Shown here: positions 28,394 to 37,731 of the stretch, piece by piece
Layout: each line of letters starts with the position of its first letter
Position numbering within the stretch: position 1 is the stretch's first letter
Position numbers and translations under genes: made by a program
NCBI GenBank assembly: GCA_017308595.1
Contig: JAFKER010000008.1
Span: 62,001-126,000, forward strand
From: Afipia sp.
GTDB taxonomy: Bacteria; Pseudomonadota; Alphaproteobacteria; Rhizobiales; Xanthobacteraceae
Reading direction: 5' to 3'
DNA length: 64,000 bases
The notes under the pieces: model-generated
What the model was told of the DNA's origin: nothing
What the model saw: only the letters and a program-made list of their open reading frames with translations
Databases searched by the model: none

Positions 28394-30091
28394 TCAGACG
28401 CCGCTGGCCGATGGCTGGATTTCCACGTTGCCTGTCTTGGCGCGATCCGGCGTTTCGTCCTTCCAGCGCACGGAACCGAGTGGCCGTTCCAGCATCCGGT
28501 GGACCTTGATCGGTTCCGGTCCGAGATGAAATCCGATCGCCTTCAATTGAATCTCGCGCTCTGACTGGGTCGAACGATTGCGCTGGCGCAGATAGTCGAG
28601 CCATGTCGGGCAATGGTAGCGCTCGATCCACAGTTCAGGGTCGGCGATGTCGCGGGCGATCGACCAGTCATACGCACCGTTACGCTGGCGAATGGCCTGA
28701 AGCTGCAGCATTGTGGTGTAGAACGCACGGGCCTGTTGCTGGTTCACGCGGTATTCGATCTCGACCACGATCGGTCCGCTGCGCGGGGAGATCGAGAGAT
28801 TCACTTCAGGTTCTTCCAGGGCGTCTACCGCGTCGGTGTTGGCGCTATCGGTGGAGGGCATGCGGAACCAGATCGCCAGAATCGGCGAGACAAACATGCT
28901 CGCGCCTGCAATCAGCAGGGCGTTGTTGAGGCCGACGCCGTTGGCCACATAGCCCCAGAGCCAGCTTCCGATCGCGACGCCGCCGGCGATCGCGGCCTGA
29001 TAGGCCGCGAGCGCGCGGCCCGCGACCCATCGCGGTGTCGAGAGCTGAACACCGATGTTGAACAGCGTGACCGCGATCATCCACGACGCGCCCGCCACGA
29101 CGAGGCCAGCACCGGTCAGTGCCGGCGAGCGGCTCAGGGCCAGAACGCAGATTGCAAGACCCATGGTCAGCGCGCACAGCCGGACGGCGCGTTCGCTGCT
29201 GAGATAGGTGCGGACGCTGGAGATATTGAGCGCGCCGAGCACGCCGCCGATGCCGAAGCAGCCCAGCATGATGCCGTAGGTCTGTGCCCCGCCATGGAGG
29301 ATGTCGCGCGCCACCAGCGGCAGCAGCGCGAGAACCGAACCGCCGGCTATGCCGGTGACCAGCGTGCGGTAGAGCACGATGCGGATCGGCGGCGAATGAA
29401 CAATGTAGCGGACGCCGGATACCATCGCGCGGCGCAGCCGCTCCGGCGGCAGCCGCGACGGCTCGAGGGTGCGCTGCCAGAGATAGAGTACGATAATCAG
29501 CGGAATATAGAGCACCACGTTGGAGATGAACGCGGCGACCGCGCCTGCCGCCGCGACGATGATGCCGCCGAGCGCCGGGCCGAAGCTGCGCGCGATGTTG
29601 TAGCTGATGCCGTTCAATGCGACCGCCGACGGCAGCGTTTCGGCGGGCACCTGTTCGCTGACGGAGGCCTGCCATGATGGGCCGAACAGCGCCATGCCGC
29701 TGCCGATCATGAAGCAGAACAGCAACAAGCTGTTCGGCGTAATGGCATTGAAATAGGCGAGGGTCGCCAGTGTCACGCCGCCGGTCAGGCCGAGCGACAA
29801 AGCGATCAGGCCGACGATCCGGCGGTCATACATGTCGGCAATGGCGCCAGCCGCCAGCGACAGAAGCATGATCGGCATCATCAGCGCGGTCTGCACCAGC
29901 GCAACCATTCCGGCCGACGATGTCATCTGGGTCATCGCCCATGCCGCACCGACGCCGTTAATCATCAGGCCGAGATTGGTGAGCAGGCTGGCCGTCCAGA
30001 TTCGCCGGAACACCGCATGCCGCAGCGGCGCGGTGATCCCGTCGGCCGACAGCAGCGAACGTCTGGCGGGTTTATCGGTCGTCGTACTCAC
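28394..30091 (-). CDS. MFS exporter with C-terminal soluble domain (MFS_3/EntS-like)
   Basis: A 565-residue inner-membrane transporter with about twelve transmembrane helices in the first ~420 residues. The loop ADMYDRR is the MFS signature between helices 2 and 3. The last ~130 residues (from VNLSISPRSGPIVVEIEYRV) form a soluble domain resembling the ferredoxin-like monooxygenase fold that this family often carries. Substrate unknown; relatives export siderophores or drugs. A separate small gene follows it in the direction of transcription only on the other strand. Confidence 0.85.
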   Translation of the reverse strand: MSTTTDKPARRSLLSADGITAPLRHAVFRRIWTASLLTNLGLMINGVGAAWAMTQMTSSAGMVALVQTALMMPIMLLSLAAGAIADMYDRRIVGLIALSLGLTGGVTLATLAYFNAITPNSLLLFCFMIGSGMALFGPSWQASVSEQVPAETLPSAVALNGISYNIARSFGPALGGIIVAAAGAVAAFISNVVLYIPLIIVLYLWQRTLEPSRLPPERLRRAMVSGVRYIVHSPPIRIVLYRTLVTGIAGGSVLALLPLVARDILHGGAQTYGIMLGCFGIGGVLGALNISSVRTYLSSERAVRLCALTMGLAICVLALSRSPALTGAGLVVAGASWMIAVTLFNIGVQLSTPRWVAGRALAAYQAAIAGGVAIGSWLWGYVANGVGLNNALLIAGASMFVSPILAIWFRMPSTDSANTDAVDALEEPEVNLSISPRSGPIVVEIEYRVNQQQARAFYTTMLQLQAIRQRNGAYDWSIARDIADPELWIERYHCPTWLDYLRQRNRSTQSEREIQLKAIGFHLGPEPIKVHRMLERPLGSVRWKDETPDRAKTGNVEIQPSASGV

Positions 30092-30187
30092 GACAGGAAT
30101 CCTCTGGATGGTTCATTAGTTTGGCTGGCTACGTCGCGATCTGAAACGCGAATGTGGTCCAATCGAACCGCGTTGGAAAGGGATTTG

Positions 30188-30631
30188 CTACCAGCGCCAT
30201 TGTCCGTCATCGGTCCAGCGGGAGCGGTATCCGGTCAGGCGCATCCAGCGCGTGACGATCTGGTCGAAGCCGGTGACATAATCGCAAGCGGCATCGCGCG
30301 ACCACTTACCCTCCGCCTTGATATCGGCGATCGTCTTTTCGCTGGCATAGGAAAAAAGCCGTAGCGGCTTTGTTGGATCGTTGACCTCGGAACGGTTGGC
30401 GATCAGTTCGCGGTCGAGCTTGTTGAAGATCACACAGGGAGTGCTGGCGTATGTCTGGCGCTGGTCGTCGGTGACCACCCGCGCATTGTCCGGCGGAGGC
30501 TCCACTTTGTAGGACAGCAGGATGGCCGCTGTGGCGACCAGCGCGGCAAGAACGATGCTGGTCAGGACCGGCCAGTGAAGCCGGGGTCGCCTGAGATCGC
30601 CTGCGGGAATCGGTTGCGCCATGTTCTGCAT
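30188..30631 (-). CDS. Membrane-anchored protein of unknown function
   Basis: A 147-residue protein with one transmembrane segment at about 20-40 and a C-terminal domain outside the cytoplasm, with two cysteines (STPCVIF, DAACDYV) and several Trp and Arg residues. No known motif. An inner start at 30622 is equally possible; no clear ribosome site. Confidence 0.55.
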   Translation of the reverse strand: MQNMAQPIPAGDLRRPRLHWPVLTSIVLAALVATAAILLSYKVEPPPDNARVVTDDQRQTYASTPCVIFNKLDRELIANRSEVNDPTKPLRLFSYASEKTIADIKAEGKWSRDAACDYVTGFDQIVTRWMRLTGYRSRWTDDGQWRW

Positions 30632-30700
30632 AATAGCATGGCTGGATGGAATGTTCCCGGATGCGGCGCCATGTGATGGCGTCGCATCCGGACACGATTG

Positions 30701-31723
30701 CTATTCGGGCTTGATCTTTGCGAATTCGGCGACCTTGCCCCACTTCTCGGTCTCCGCGATGACGAAGGCCTGCATTTCCTCCGGCGTGTTGCCGACCGGT
30801 TCGCCGCCGAGCTTGCGGATGCGCTCGATCCCGTCCGGCGACTTGATGTACTTGATGATGCTGGCATTGAGCTTCATCACGATGTCCTTCGACACCTTCG
30901 CAGGTGCCGCCACCGTGAACCACGCCGCCGCGTCGTAGCCTTTCACGGTTTCGCCGATGGTCGGGATATTCGGCAGCAGCGGCCATTTCTCCGCGGTGCT
31001 GACCGCCAGCGGGCGCACATTGTTGTTCTCGGCGAACGGAAGCACAGCTGGAAGATTGTCGATCATGACATGAACGCGGCCTGCGACCAGATCGGTGAGT
31101 GCCGGCGCGCTGCCTTTGTAGGGGACGTGAACGATGTCGATGCCGGTCATCGACTTGAGAAGCTCGGTCGACAGGTGGGCCGTGGTGCCCAGTCCCGGCG
31201 TGCCATAGAACAGCTGGCCCGGCTTCGATTTCGCCAGCGCAAGGAACTCGGCGACCGATTTCGCCGGCACCTCCGGATTGACGGACATCAGGTTCGGAAC
31301 CCGTGCAATGATCGTGACGGGCTGGATGTCCTTGATCGGATCGTAAGGCATGTTCTTTTGAACAAACTTGTTGATCGCGTGGGTGCCGGGCGTCCCGACG
31401 ATGAAGGTGTATCCGTCAGGGTCAGACTTCGCGACGAAATCGGCGGCGATGTTGCCGCCGGCGCCGGGCTTGTTCTCGACGATGAATTGTTGGCCGTATT
31501 CTTCGGAAAGTTTCTGCGCCACAAGGCGGCCGAGAATATCGGTGGTGCCGCCGGCAGAGAATGGCACGATGAATTTCACCGGCCGCTCGGGCCATGCGGC
31601 GGCCTTCGAGGTCTGGCTCAGAAATGGCGTAGATGCCAAGGCTGCGGCGCCGCCCGCAAGAACGGAGCGGCGCGTGATCTGTGATCCTGAATGCGGCAAT
31701 ACGGTCGTCGGTCGCTTGGTCAT
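30701..31723 (-). CDS. Bug family (TctC) periplasmic binding protein
   Basis: A 340-residue substrate-binding protein of the tripartite tricarboxylate transporter type. The start MTKRPTTVLPH is followed by a twin-arginine-like signal (ITRRSVLAGGAAALAS). Family stretches: PVKFIVPFSAGGTTDILGR, VENKPGAGGNIAADFVAKS and YGTPGLGTTAHLS. No tctA/tctB membrane genes are near, as is usual for orphan Bug proteins in this group. The reading extends to 31897 but the ATG at 31723, with GGAG upstream and an intact signal peptide, is chosen. Confidence 0.88.
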   Translation of the reverse strand: MTKRPTTVLPHSGSQITRRSVLAGGAAALASTPFLSQTSKAAAWPERPVKFIVPFSAGGTTDILGRLVAQKLSEEYGQQFIVENKPGAGGNIAADFVAKSDPDGYTFIVGTPGTHAINKFVQKNMPYDPIKDIQPVTIIARVPNLMSVNPEVPAKSVAEFLALAKSKPGQLFYGTPGLGTTAHLSTELLKSMTGIDIVHVPYKGSAPALTDLVAGRVHVMIDNLPAVLPFAENNNVRPLAVSTAEKWPLLPNIPTIGETVKGYDAAAWFTVAAPAKVSKDIVMKLNASIIKYIKSPDGIERIRKLGGEPVGNTPEEMQAFVIAETEKWGKVAEFAKIKPE

Positions 31724-31952
31724 ATTTTCAAAGTCTCCATCCCGCTCGCCTGTGCGAGCTTGTTCGTTGCGCCGTATGGTCGGCACTGCTTGCGTTCTAG
31801 AGCATGACGGGCGGCTTGACCATGCGAGGGGTTCTCCCGTCATGGTTGCAACCCCGATGCGATCGCGGCTTTGGCCGCGCATTTCTTGCGGCTCCATGAA
31901 AGTTCGTCATCGCAGCGCAGCAAAGTCTTTTGCGGTGGCCTCTCCTAGACGA

Positions 31953-32075
31953 ATGTCTATTCGGGGGTTTATTACCCGCCCCACCTACAGCGATGAGATC
32001 GGTTTTGGGATCGCGATTGCCGCCGCGATCTGGCAGTGGCGCAAGAAACCGGTACAGGTCGCTGCTGCCGCCTGA
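31953..32075 (+). pseudogene. Possible C-terminal remnant of a TRAP-type fused permease
   Basis: The plus strand just before the DUF1850 gene encodes ITRPTYSDEIGFGIAIAAAI followed by WQWRKKP and an Ala-rich end. This resembles the very C-terminus of TRAP transporter fused permeases, which normally stand next to DUF1850 genes. No other permease sequence is visible upstream; the rest of the gap is leader of the oppositely read TctC gene. The match is from memory and short. Confidence 0.4.
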
Positions 32076-32092
32076 GGGAATGAGGTCATGAG

Positions 32093-33259
32093 GTGAGTCT
32101 GTGTCTTGCCAGCGCCGGCGTCGTCAAGTCGCTGGCTGTGGCGTCATTCATGCTGACATGGACCCACTCGGTGGAGAAAATCGAGTGGCAGGAAGACTGG
32201 CGCATCACGCCGCAAGGTCTTGAGATCGTGGCGGCACGGGCCAAGGGCTCTGGTGCGGGCATGAAGCCGCCGCCCGATGCGCGGCTGGCCAATGACTGGT
32301 TTCACTGGACTCCGAAGTTACCGGCGCGCCCGGAGGTGGCCCTTGGCCAGCCGGGCATGGCGGGCGAGTGGCGGCTCTGCAGCGGTGGCGCATGTCAGCC
32401 TCTGTCAGATATTCTCGGCACGTCGGCCGGTAACGGGACACTCATGCGTGTCTGCGATATGTCGGAGAATGCACAACTCGGCGCATCGGCTGTACCAATG
32501 GCGAACCGCACCATTGCCGCAGACCATGTTGCCGTCTTGATTGCGCGTGCAGGTGTGCTTGTCGAGGCAAAGCAATACGACAAGGCGATCGACGACTATG
32601 ATGCCGCGATCCGGCTTGATCTGCAGAATGCACGTCTGTTTGCGTTGCGCGCGGCGGCCTTCGCCTCGATGCAAGAGCCGCGTCTTGCCGTGCGCGACTA
32701 TACGGAATCCATCCGGCTGGATCCCGGACAGATGCGCACGTATGTCGACCGCGCCGCGATCTTTAAAAGAATCCGGCGGTTCGATCTTGCCATCGACGAC
32801 CTGACCGAAGCCATTCGCCGCGATCCTGCATCCGCCGATCTTCACGACAGCCGCGGCCAGGCCTATGCGCATAACAATGCGTATGATCGCGCGATTGCCG
32901 ATTACAACGAAGCCATCAAGCTGCGGCCCGCAGCTTCGTTCTACCTCAATCGCGGCATGGCTTTTCAGCTCAAAGGCGAACTCGATCCTGCCATCGCGGA
33001 CTACGACCGGGCGATCGCGTTCGATGACAAACTCGCGCTCGCCTATAATAACCGCGGCACGGCGCTGCGGGCGAAGGGCCATCGTCCGCGTGCACTCGCG
33101 GACTTTACCACGGCCATCAGGCTCGATCCGGATCTGGATGTCGCGGTGACACATCGCAAGGATCTGGCGCGCGAGATCGAGCGCATCGGTGCGCAGATGC
33201 CGGTGAAACAGCCTGCAAAGTCGGCCTGCGCTGCAGGGACGAAGGATTGCGCGCGTTAA
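32093..33259 (+). CDS. DUF1850 domain fused to TPR repeats
   Basis: A 388-residue protein. Residues 1-105 look like a DUF1850 protein (MSLCLASAGVVK, WTHSVEKIEWQEDW, GSGAGMKPPP, GEWRLC). Residues about 150-360 hold about six tetratricopeptide repeats (for example YDKAIDDYDAAIRLD, YDRAIADYNEAIKL, LDPAIADYDRAIAFD). DUF1850 proteins are normally separate ~120-residue partners of TRAP permeases, so the fusion is notable. The GTG at 32093 with GAGG upstream is the likely start; it lies 17 bp after the permease-like remnant. Confidence 0.7.
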   Translation: MSLCLASAGVVKSLAVASFMLTWTHSVEKIEWQEDWRITPQGLEIVAARAKGSGAGMKPPPDARLANDWFHWTPKLPARPEVALGQPGMAGEWRLCSGGACQPLSDILGTSAGNGTLMRVCDMSENAQLGASAVPMANRTIAADHVAVLIARAGVLVEAKQYDKAIDDYDAAIRLDLQNARLFALRAAAFASMQEPRLAVRDYTESIRLDPGQMRTYVDRAAIFKRIRRFDLAIDDLTEAIRRDPASADLHDSRGQAYAHNNAYDRAIADYNEAIKLRPAASFYLNRGMAFQLKGELDPAIADYDRAIAFDDKLALAYNNRGTALRAKGHRPRALADFTTAIRLDPDLDVAVTHRKDLAREIERIGAQMPVKQPAKSACAAGTKDCAR

Positions 33260-33360
33260 GCCGGACTTGTTCCCGGCATCCCTGGCCTTATAACTTGGCC
33301 CAAATCGATCTTAATGACCGGCTCCGTCCGGCCGCCACGAATGACCGGAAGGCGACGCCC

Positions 33361-35274
33361 ATGACTTCTATTGCCAATAGCAGCTATGCCGAAATTCACG
33401 CGCGTTCGTTGCGCGATCCGGAGGGCTTCTGGGCTGACGCGGCGCGCGAGATCGACTGGATTGAACCGGCGAAGAAGGTGTTCGATCCATCCATGGGATT
33501 GTATGGCCGCTGGTTCGCGGGCGGCGTTGTCAACACCTGTTATAATGCTCTGGATCGTCACGTCGCAGGCGGACGCGCCAATCAGCTCGCGCTGATCCAT
33601 GACTCGCCGCTGACCAATTCCGTTACCAAGTTCACCTATGCCGAATTGCTGCACGAAGTGCAGACGTTCGCCGCCGTCCTGCAGGATTTCGGCGTCGTGA
33701 AGGGCGATCGTATCATTCTCTACATGCCGATGGTGCCGCAGGCGATGGTGGCGATGCTGGCCTGTGCGCGGATTGGCGCGATCCATTCCGTTGTGTTCGG
33801 CGGCTTCGCTGCCAAGGAGCTTGCCACGCGCATCGAGGATGCCGAGCCGAAGCTTATCCTGTCGGCCAGTTGCGGAATCGAGCCGGGCCGTATCGTGCAG
33901 TACAAGCCGCTGCTGGACGAAGCGATCAATCTGTCCAGCGTAAAGCCGCAGGCGTGCATCATCCTGCAGCGTCCGCAGCAGACCTGCGATCTGGTCAAGG
34001 GCCGCGATCATGATTGGAACGATCTGCGCGAGGCCGCCATCAAGGCGAAGAAGTCGGCGCCTTGTGTGCCGGTGCTGGCGACCGATCCGCTCTATATTCT
34101 CTACACGTCAGGTACGACCGGAAAGCCGAAGGGCGTGGTGCGCGACAACGGCGGTCATCTGGTCGCGTTGAAATGGTCGATGTTCAACCTCTATGGCGTG
34201 AAGCCGGGTGAGGTGTGGTGGTGCGGCTCGGACATCGGCTGGGTTGTCGGCCACAGCTACATCATTTACGGCCCTCTGTTTCATGGCGCGACCTCGATCA
34301 TGTACGAGGGTAAGCCGGTCGGCACGCCGGACGCTGGCGCGTTCTGGCGGGTGATCTCGCAGCACGGTGCTGCGGCGTTCTTCACCGCGCCGACTGCGTT
34401 CCGCGCCATCAAGAAAGAGGATCCGAACGGCGAATTCATCCGCAAATACGATCTGTCGAAGTTTCGAACGCTGTTCCTTGCCGGGGAGCGCGCCGACCCG
34501 CCGACAGTGGAATGGGCCGAGCAGCAGCTGAAGGTGCCGGTGATCGATCACTGGTGGCAGACAGAAACCGGCTGGTGCATCGCGGGCAATCCGGTCGGCC
34601 TCGGTGCGTTGCCTGTGAAGCACGGCTCACCGACGGTGCCGATGCCCGGCTATCAGGTCGACGTTGTCGATGAAGCGGCGAAGCCGCTGCCACCGAACAC
34701 CATGGGTTCGATCGTCATCAAGCTGCCGTTGCCGCCTGCCAACCTGCCGACCCTGTGGCAGCAGGACGAGCGCTGCAAGGAAGCCTATTTCAACGAATTT
34801 CCCGGTTACTACAAAACCTCCGACGCCGGCTACAAGGACGAGGATGGCTACATCTTCGTCATGGGACGTACCGACGACATCATCAATGTCGCGGGGCATC
34901 GTCTCTCTACCGGCGGCATGGAGGAGGTTCTGGCCTCTCATCCCGATGTTGCCGAATGCGCCGTGCTTGGCATCAAGGACGCGCTGAAAGGCGAGGTGCC
35001 GTGCGGTCTCCTGGTGCTTAAAGCCGGGGTGACCCGGCCCGTTGCTGAGATCGAGAAGGAAATCGTCGCGCTGGTGCGCGAGAAAATCGGGCCGGTCGCG
35101 GCGTTCAAACTGGCGATCACCGTAGCCCGGCTGCCGAAAACACGCTCTGGCAAGATTCTGCGCGGCACCATCAAGAAGATTGCGGACGGTGAAGCCTGGA
35201 CCATGCCCGCGACCATCGAGGACCCGATAGTGCTGGACGAAATCAAGACGGCACTGCGAGGCCGCACAGCGTGA
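33361..35274 (+). CDS. prpE: Propionyl-CoA synthetase (acyl-CoA synthetase, ANL family)
   Basis: A 637-residue enzyme that activates propionate (or another short acid) to its CoA thioester with ATP. The AMP-binding motif YTSGTTGKPKGVV, the WWQTETGW region, GRTDDIINVAGHRLSTGGMEE hinge and the C-terminal PKTRSGKILR lysine segment are all present. The opening (SYAEIHARSLRDPEGFWADAA) is typical of PrpE/AcsA proteins. The ATG at 33361 gives the normal family length; a reading from 33247 overlaps the TPR gene. Confidence 0.9.
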   Translation: MTSIANSSYAEIHARSLRDPEGFWADAAREIDWIEPAKKVFDPSMGLYGRWFAGGVVNTCYNALDRHVAGGRANQLALIHDSPLTNSVTKFTYAELLHEVQTFAAVLQDFGVVKGDRIILYMPMVPQAMVAMLACARIGAIHSVVFGGFAAKELATRIEDAEPKLILSASCGIEPGRIVQYKPLLDEAINLSSVKPQACIILQRPQQTCDLVKGRDHDWNDLREAAIKAKKSAPCVPVLATDPLYILYTSGTTGKPKGVVRDNGGHLVALKWSMFNLYGVKPGEVWWCGSDIGWVVGHSYIIYGPLFHGATSIMYEGKPVGTPDAGAFWRVISQHGAAAFFTAPTAFRAIKKEDPNGEFIRKYDLSKFRTLFLAGERADPPTVEWAEQQLKVPVIDHWWQTETGWCIAGNPVGLGALPVKHGSPTVPMPGYQVDVVDEAAKPLPPNTMGSIVIKLPLPPANLPTLWQQDERCKEAYFNEFPGYYKTSDAGYKDEDGYIFVMGRTDDIINVAGHRLSTGGMEEVLASHPDVAECAVLGIKDALKGEVPCGLLVLKAGVTRPVAEIEKEIVALVREKIGPVAAFKLAITVARLPKTRSGKILRGTIKKIADGEAWTMPATIEDPIVLDEIKTALRGRTA

Positions 35275-35359
35275 CGGGAGTCCGGGTGGACGCGATCAGG
35301 CGGTCGTCCCGCCATGACAAAACCTGAAATACGGTATTTTCTGCTTCCCGCGGAAACGG

Positions 35360-35626
35360 ATGAAAGCGATCATGATGCGAGTTGCCGGTGTGTTGATCCT
35401 TGCCCTCATGGTTTCGGCCTGCGCGCAATTCGAACGAAATACCTCTCCGCAAGCCACCGTGGATGACGACGCGCTCTGCCGGGCCGAAGGTGAGCCGGGA
35501 TCGGCTGCCTATGTGGCCTGCCGGAAGAATCGCGACGTCCAGAGCAGCCGGGCCGCGGGCAGCAATTCGCGGATCGAGCGCTCCCACCGCAACCTCGCGG
35601 AAGACATGCTCAACAATCCGCGCTAA
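35360..35626 (+). CDS. Small lipoprotein
   Basis: An 88-residue protein with a signal peptide and a lipobox LMVSAC, so it is lipidated at Cys21 or nearby and anchored in the envelope. The mature part has two more cysteines (ALCRAEG, VACRKNRD) and is charged. No known family; looks like a small conserved type of this group. Confidence 0.65.
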   Translation: MKAIMMRVAGVLILALMVSACAQFERNTSPQATVDDDALCRAEGEPGSAAYVACRKNRDVQSSRAAGSNSRIERSHRNLAEDMLNNPR

Positions 35627-35669
35627 GGCTGTCCCCGTAGCGGCGAGTCCGCAGAACATGGAGAGCCGG

Positions 35670-35882
35670 ATGGCAGTCAGGGATAGCAACGGAAACGAAC
35701 TGAAAGAAGGCGACACCGTCGTCGTCATCAAGGACCTGAAGGTCAAGGGTTCGTCCAGCGGACTAAAGCGTGGGACCGTGGTAAAGAACATCCATCTCAC
35801 TGACAATGAAGACGAGATTGAAGGCCGTACCGACAAGATCAAGGGTCTGGTGCTGCGCACGGAATTCCTCAAGAAGGCATGA
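35670..35882 (+). CDS. PhnA-domain protein without the zinc ribbon
   Basis: A 70-residue protein that matches only the C-terminal domain of PhnA/YjdM proteins: VRDSNGNELKEGDTVVVIKD, LKVKGSSSGLKRGT and KGLVLRTEFLKK. The N-terminal zinc ribbon of the full family is missing. Despite the family name, a role in alkylphosphonate use is not supported. The ATG at 35670 follows GGAG by 6 bp; ATG 35658 is an alternative. Confidence 0.8.
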   Translation: MAVRDSNGNELKEGDTVVVIKDLKVKGSSSGLKRGTVVKNIHLTDNEDEIEGRTDKIKGLVLRTEFLKKA

Positions 35883-35979
35883 CGTCTTGAATACGCACGG
35901 GCGCCGCCGCGTTTTCGTTATCGTCCCGGAGAGCGCGGGAACGGCGTCGGTTTTAATGCTGCGGTTTGAAAGCTGATCG

Positions 35980-36651
35980 ATGAAACTCGCAAAGCGATAT
36001 TGTGTTGGCCTGGTGGCCATTCTTTTTGTTCTGACGGCCGTGGCGTTCGAATCCGCGCAAACTGCCCCGGCGGCGGGGCAGAGCACATCGTCCGATATCC
36101 TGAGCAAGGATGCTGTGCTGCGCGATCCGGAAATTCCCGCGCTCGGAAATCCCAAGGGCGACATCACTATCGTCGAGTTCTTCGACTATCAGTGTCCTTA
36201 CTGCAAGAAAATCTCGCCAGTGCTCGATCAGGTGCTCAGCGAGGACAAGAATGTCAGGCTGGTGCTGAAGGACTGGCCGATCCTTGGCGATCCGTCAGGC
36301 TATGCAGCGCGGCTTGTCCTCGCCACGAAGTATCAGAACAAATATGAGGCTGCGCATCGCGCGCTGATGGCGAAGGTCGGCCGCCTGACCGAGGCGGCAA
36401 TCGATGAGGCACTGGCGCAGGCCGGCATCGATGTGAACAAGGCCAAAGCCGATCTCGCAGCCAATAAGCCGGCGATCGATGCGCTGCTCAAGCGCAACAA
36501 CGAACAGGCCGAGGCTTTCGGTTTTCGCGGTACACCCGTCTTTATTGTCGGGACCTTTCGCATCCCCGGCGGGCTGACGGCGGAGCAGTTCAAGCTCGCC
36601 ATTGCCGACGCGCGCAAGGCGGCGAAGCAGGGCGGAGCGAAGGGGAAGTAG
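35980..36651 (+). CDS. DsbA family thiol-disulfide protein
   Basis: A 223-residue exported protein with a signal peptide (hydrophobic 9-24). The thioredoxin-fold active site CPYC appears in VEFFDYQCPYCKK, and the cis-Pro loop in GFRGTPVFIVG. Close to the Com1/ScsC-like DsbA branch of alphaproteobacteria; acts in the periplasm on protein disulfides. Convergent with the radical SAM gene. Confidence 0.88.
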   Translation: MKLAKRYCVGLVAILFVLTAVAFESAQTAPAAGQSTSSDILSKDAVLRDPEIPALGNPKGDITIVEFFDYQCPYCKKISPVLDQVLSEDKNVRLVLKDWPILGDPSGYAARLVLATKYQNKYEAAHRALMAKVGRLTEAAIDEALAQAGIDVNKAKADLAANKPAIDALLKRNNEQAEAFGFRGTPVFIVGTFRIPGGLTAEQFKLAIADARKAAKQGGAKGK

Positions 36652-36695
36652 ACATTTCCTTCCCGCTTTGTTGAAGCCGGATTCTTCAAGCTGTC

Positions 36696-37649
36696 TCAAA
36701 CGGGATGTTTGGCCGTGCCGATGACATCCGCAACCCAGTCAAAGAATCCGGAGCGGGTTTCCTGCGGACCTGAGGGGCCGGATGTGTATTTCTGGCAGAA
36801 GTAGATGCACCCGCCTGTATTGCAGGGTTTTGCCCGCTTCGCGCGCTTGAATGTTCCGGCGAGGACGTTTCCGTAGACCGTCGGACCGCCGCAGCGGATG
36901 ACATCCCCCTTTGGACCGATGTTAACGAACCGGCGTCCCGCTTCACATAGCTGGCCGGTGAAAGACGGCTCTCCGTAAAGCAGATGGATATCGCCGAACA
37001 TGTCGATGCTCGGGTGCCCCGACGTATTGAGCATTTCCCGATAGGATTCCTGGGCAAGCGCGGCGAATTTCCGGAACCGGTCCCGATCCGGTTCCGTATA
37101 CGCTTCCGGAAAGCGCTGACCATTGTAAGACCCGCGCAAAATCTTCGGAATCGGCACGATACCGGCTTGCGCCAGAATGTCCGCCGCCTCCTCGAAGCGC
37201 GCGAGGGCGCTCGGCGTGGCGACGATCGAAACCAGCAGCGGAAAGCCTTTCGATTGGAGTAGCCGTGCATTCTCTAGAAACACGGCGTTGCCGGACCGGC
37301 GCTCGCGCTCCTCGAAATGAAATCCAGCATTGATAAAACTGACGCGGGACGGATCGACCCGCTCGACGAAAGATTGAAGCGGGCGGCTCAGGTTGGAGTT
37401 CATTGAAATGAAATGCCGCTTGGTCAGCGCCTCGCACAACTCGGCAAACAACGGATAGATGGACGGCTCGCCGCCTGTCATGTGAAGCAGCCAGGTAAAA
37501 TCGGTGGCATCAAACGCGGATTGCCATTGTTGCGGCGATGCATGCATCTGCAATTTATCGCCGAGGGTGTCTGCGGTGAAAAAGCAGTATCCGCACCTGT
37601 AATTGCAGGTGTTGAGCAGATGCCAGTCCGCTTCGATATCGTACTGCAT
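36696..37649 (-). CDS. Radical SAM protein with SPASM-like C-terminus
   Basis: A 317-residue enzyme. The cluster motif CNYRCGYC (C15, C19, C22) and the TGGEPS motif near 58-63 mark a radical SAM core. The C-terminal cysteines C235, C253, C276, C281 and C285 look like a SPASM/Twitch auxiliary cluster region, typical of enzymes that modify peptides or proteins. No RiPP precursor is obvious; the nearest small gene upstream on the same strand is an 83-residue exported PsiF-like protein. Base composition looks slightly lower in GC than neighbours. Confidence 0.82.
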   Translation of the reverse strand: MQYDIEADWHLLNTCNYRCGYCFFTADTLGDKLQMHASPQQWQSAFDATDFTWLLHMTGGEPSIYPLFAELCEALTKRHFISMNSNLSRPLQSFVERVDPSRVSFINAGFHFEERERRSGNAVFLENARLLQSKGFPLLVSIVATPSALARFEEAADILAQAGIVPIPKILRGSYNGQRFPEAYTEPDRDRFRKFAALAQESYREMLNTSGHPSIDMFGDIHLLYGEPSFTGQLCEAGRRFVNIGPKGDVIRCGGPTVYGNVLAGTFKRAKRAKPCNTGGCIYFCQKYTSGPSGPQETRSGFFDWVADVIGTAKHPV

Positions 37650-37731
37650 TGAGTGCCTTGCCGGGGCGTGTAAAAAATCAGCTTCCGTCTAATTCCAGCG
37701 TTGGAGCGCACCGAACCCGCACGCTTCAGTG

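Noticed and set aside
28613-29677. A 354-codon plus-strand reading frame opposite the MFS gene
   Set aside because: Same reason: antisense shadow with no recognisable domain.
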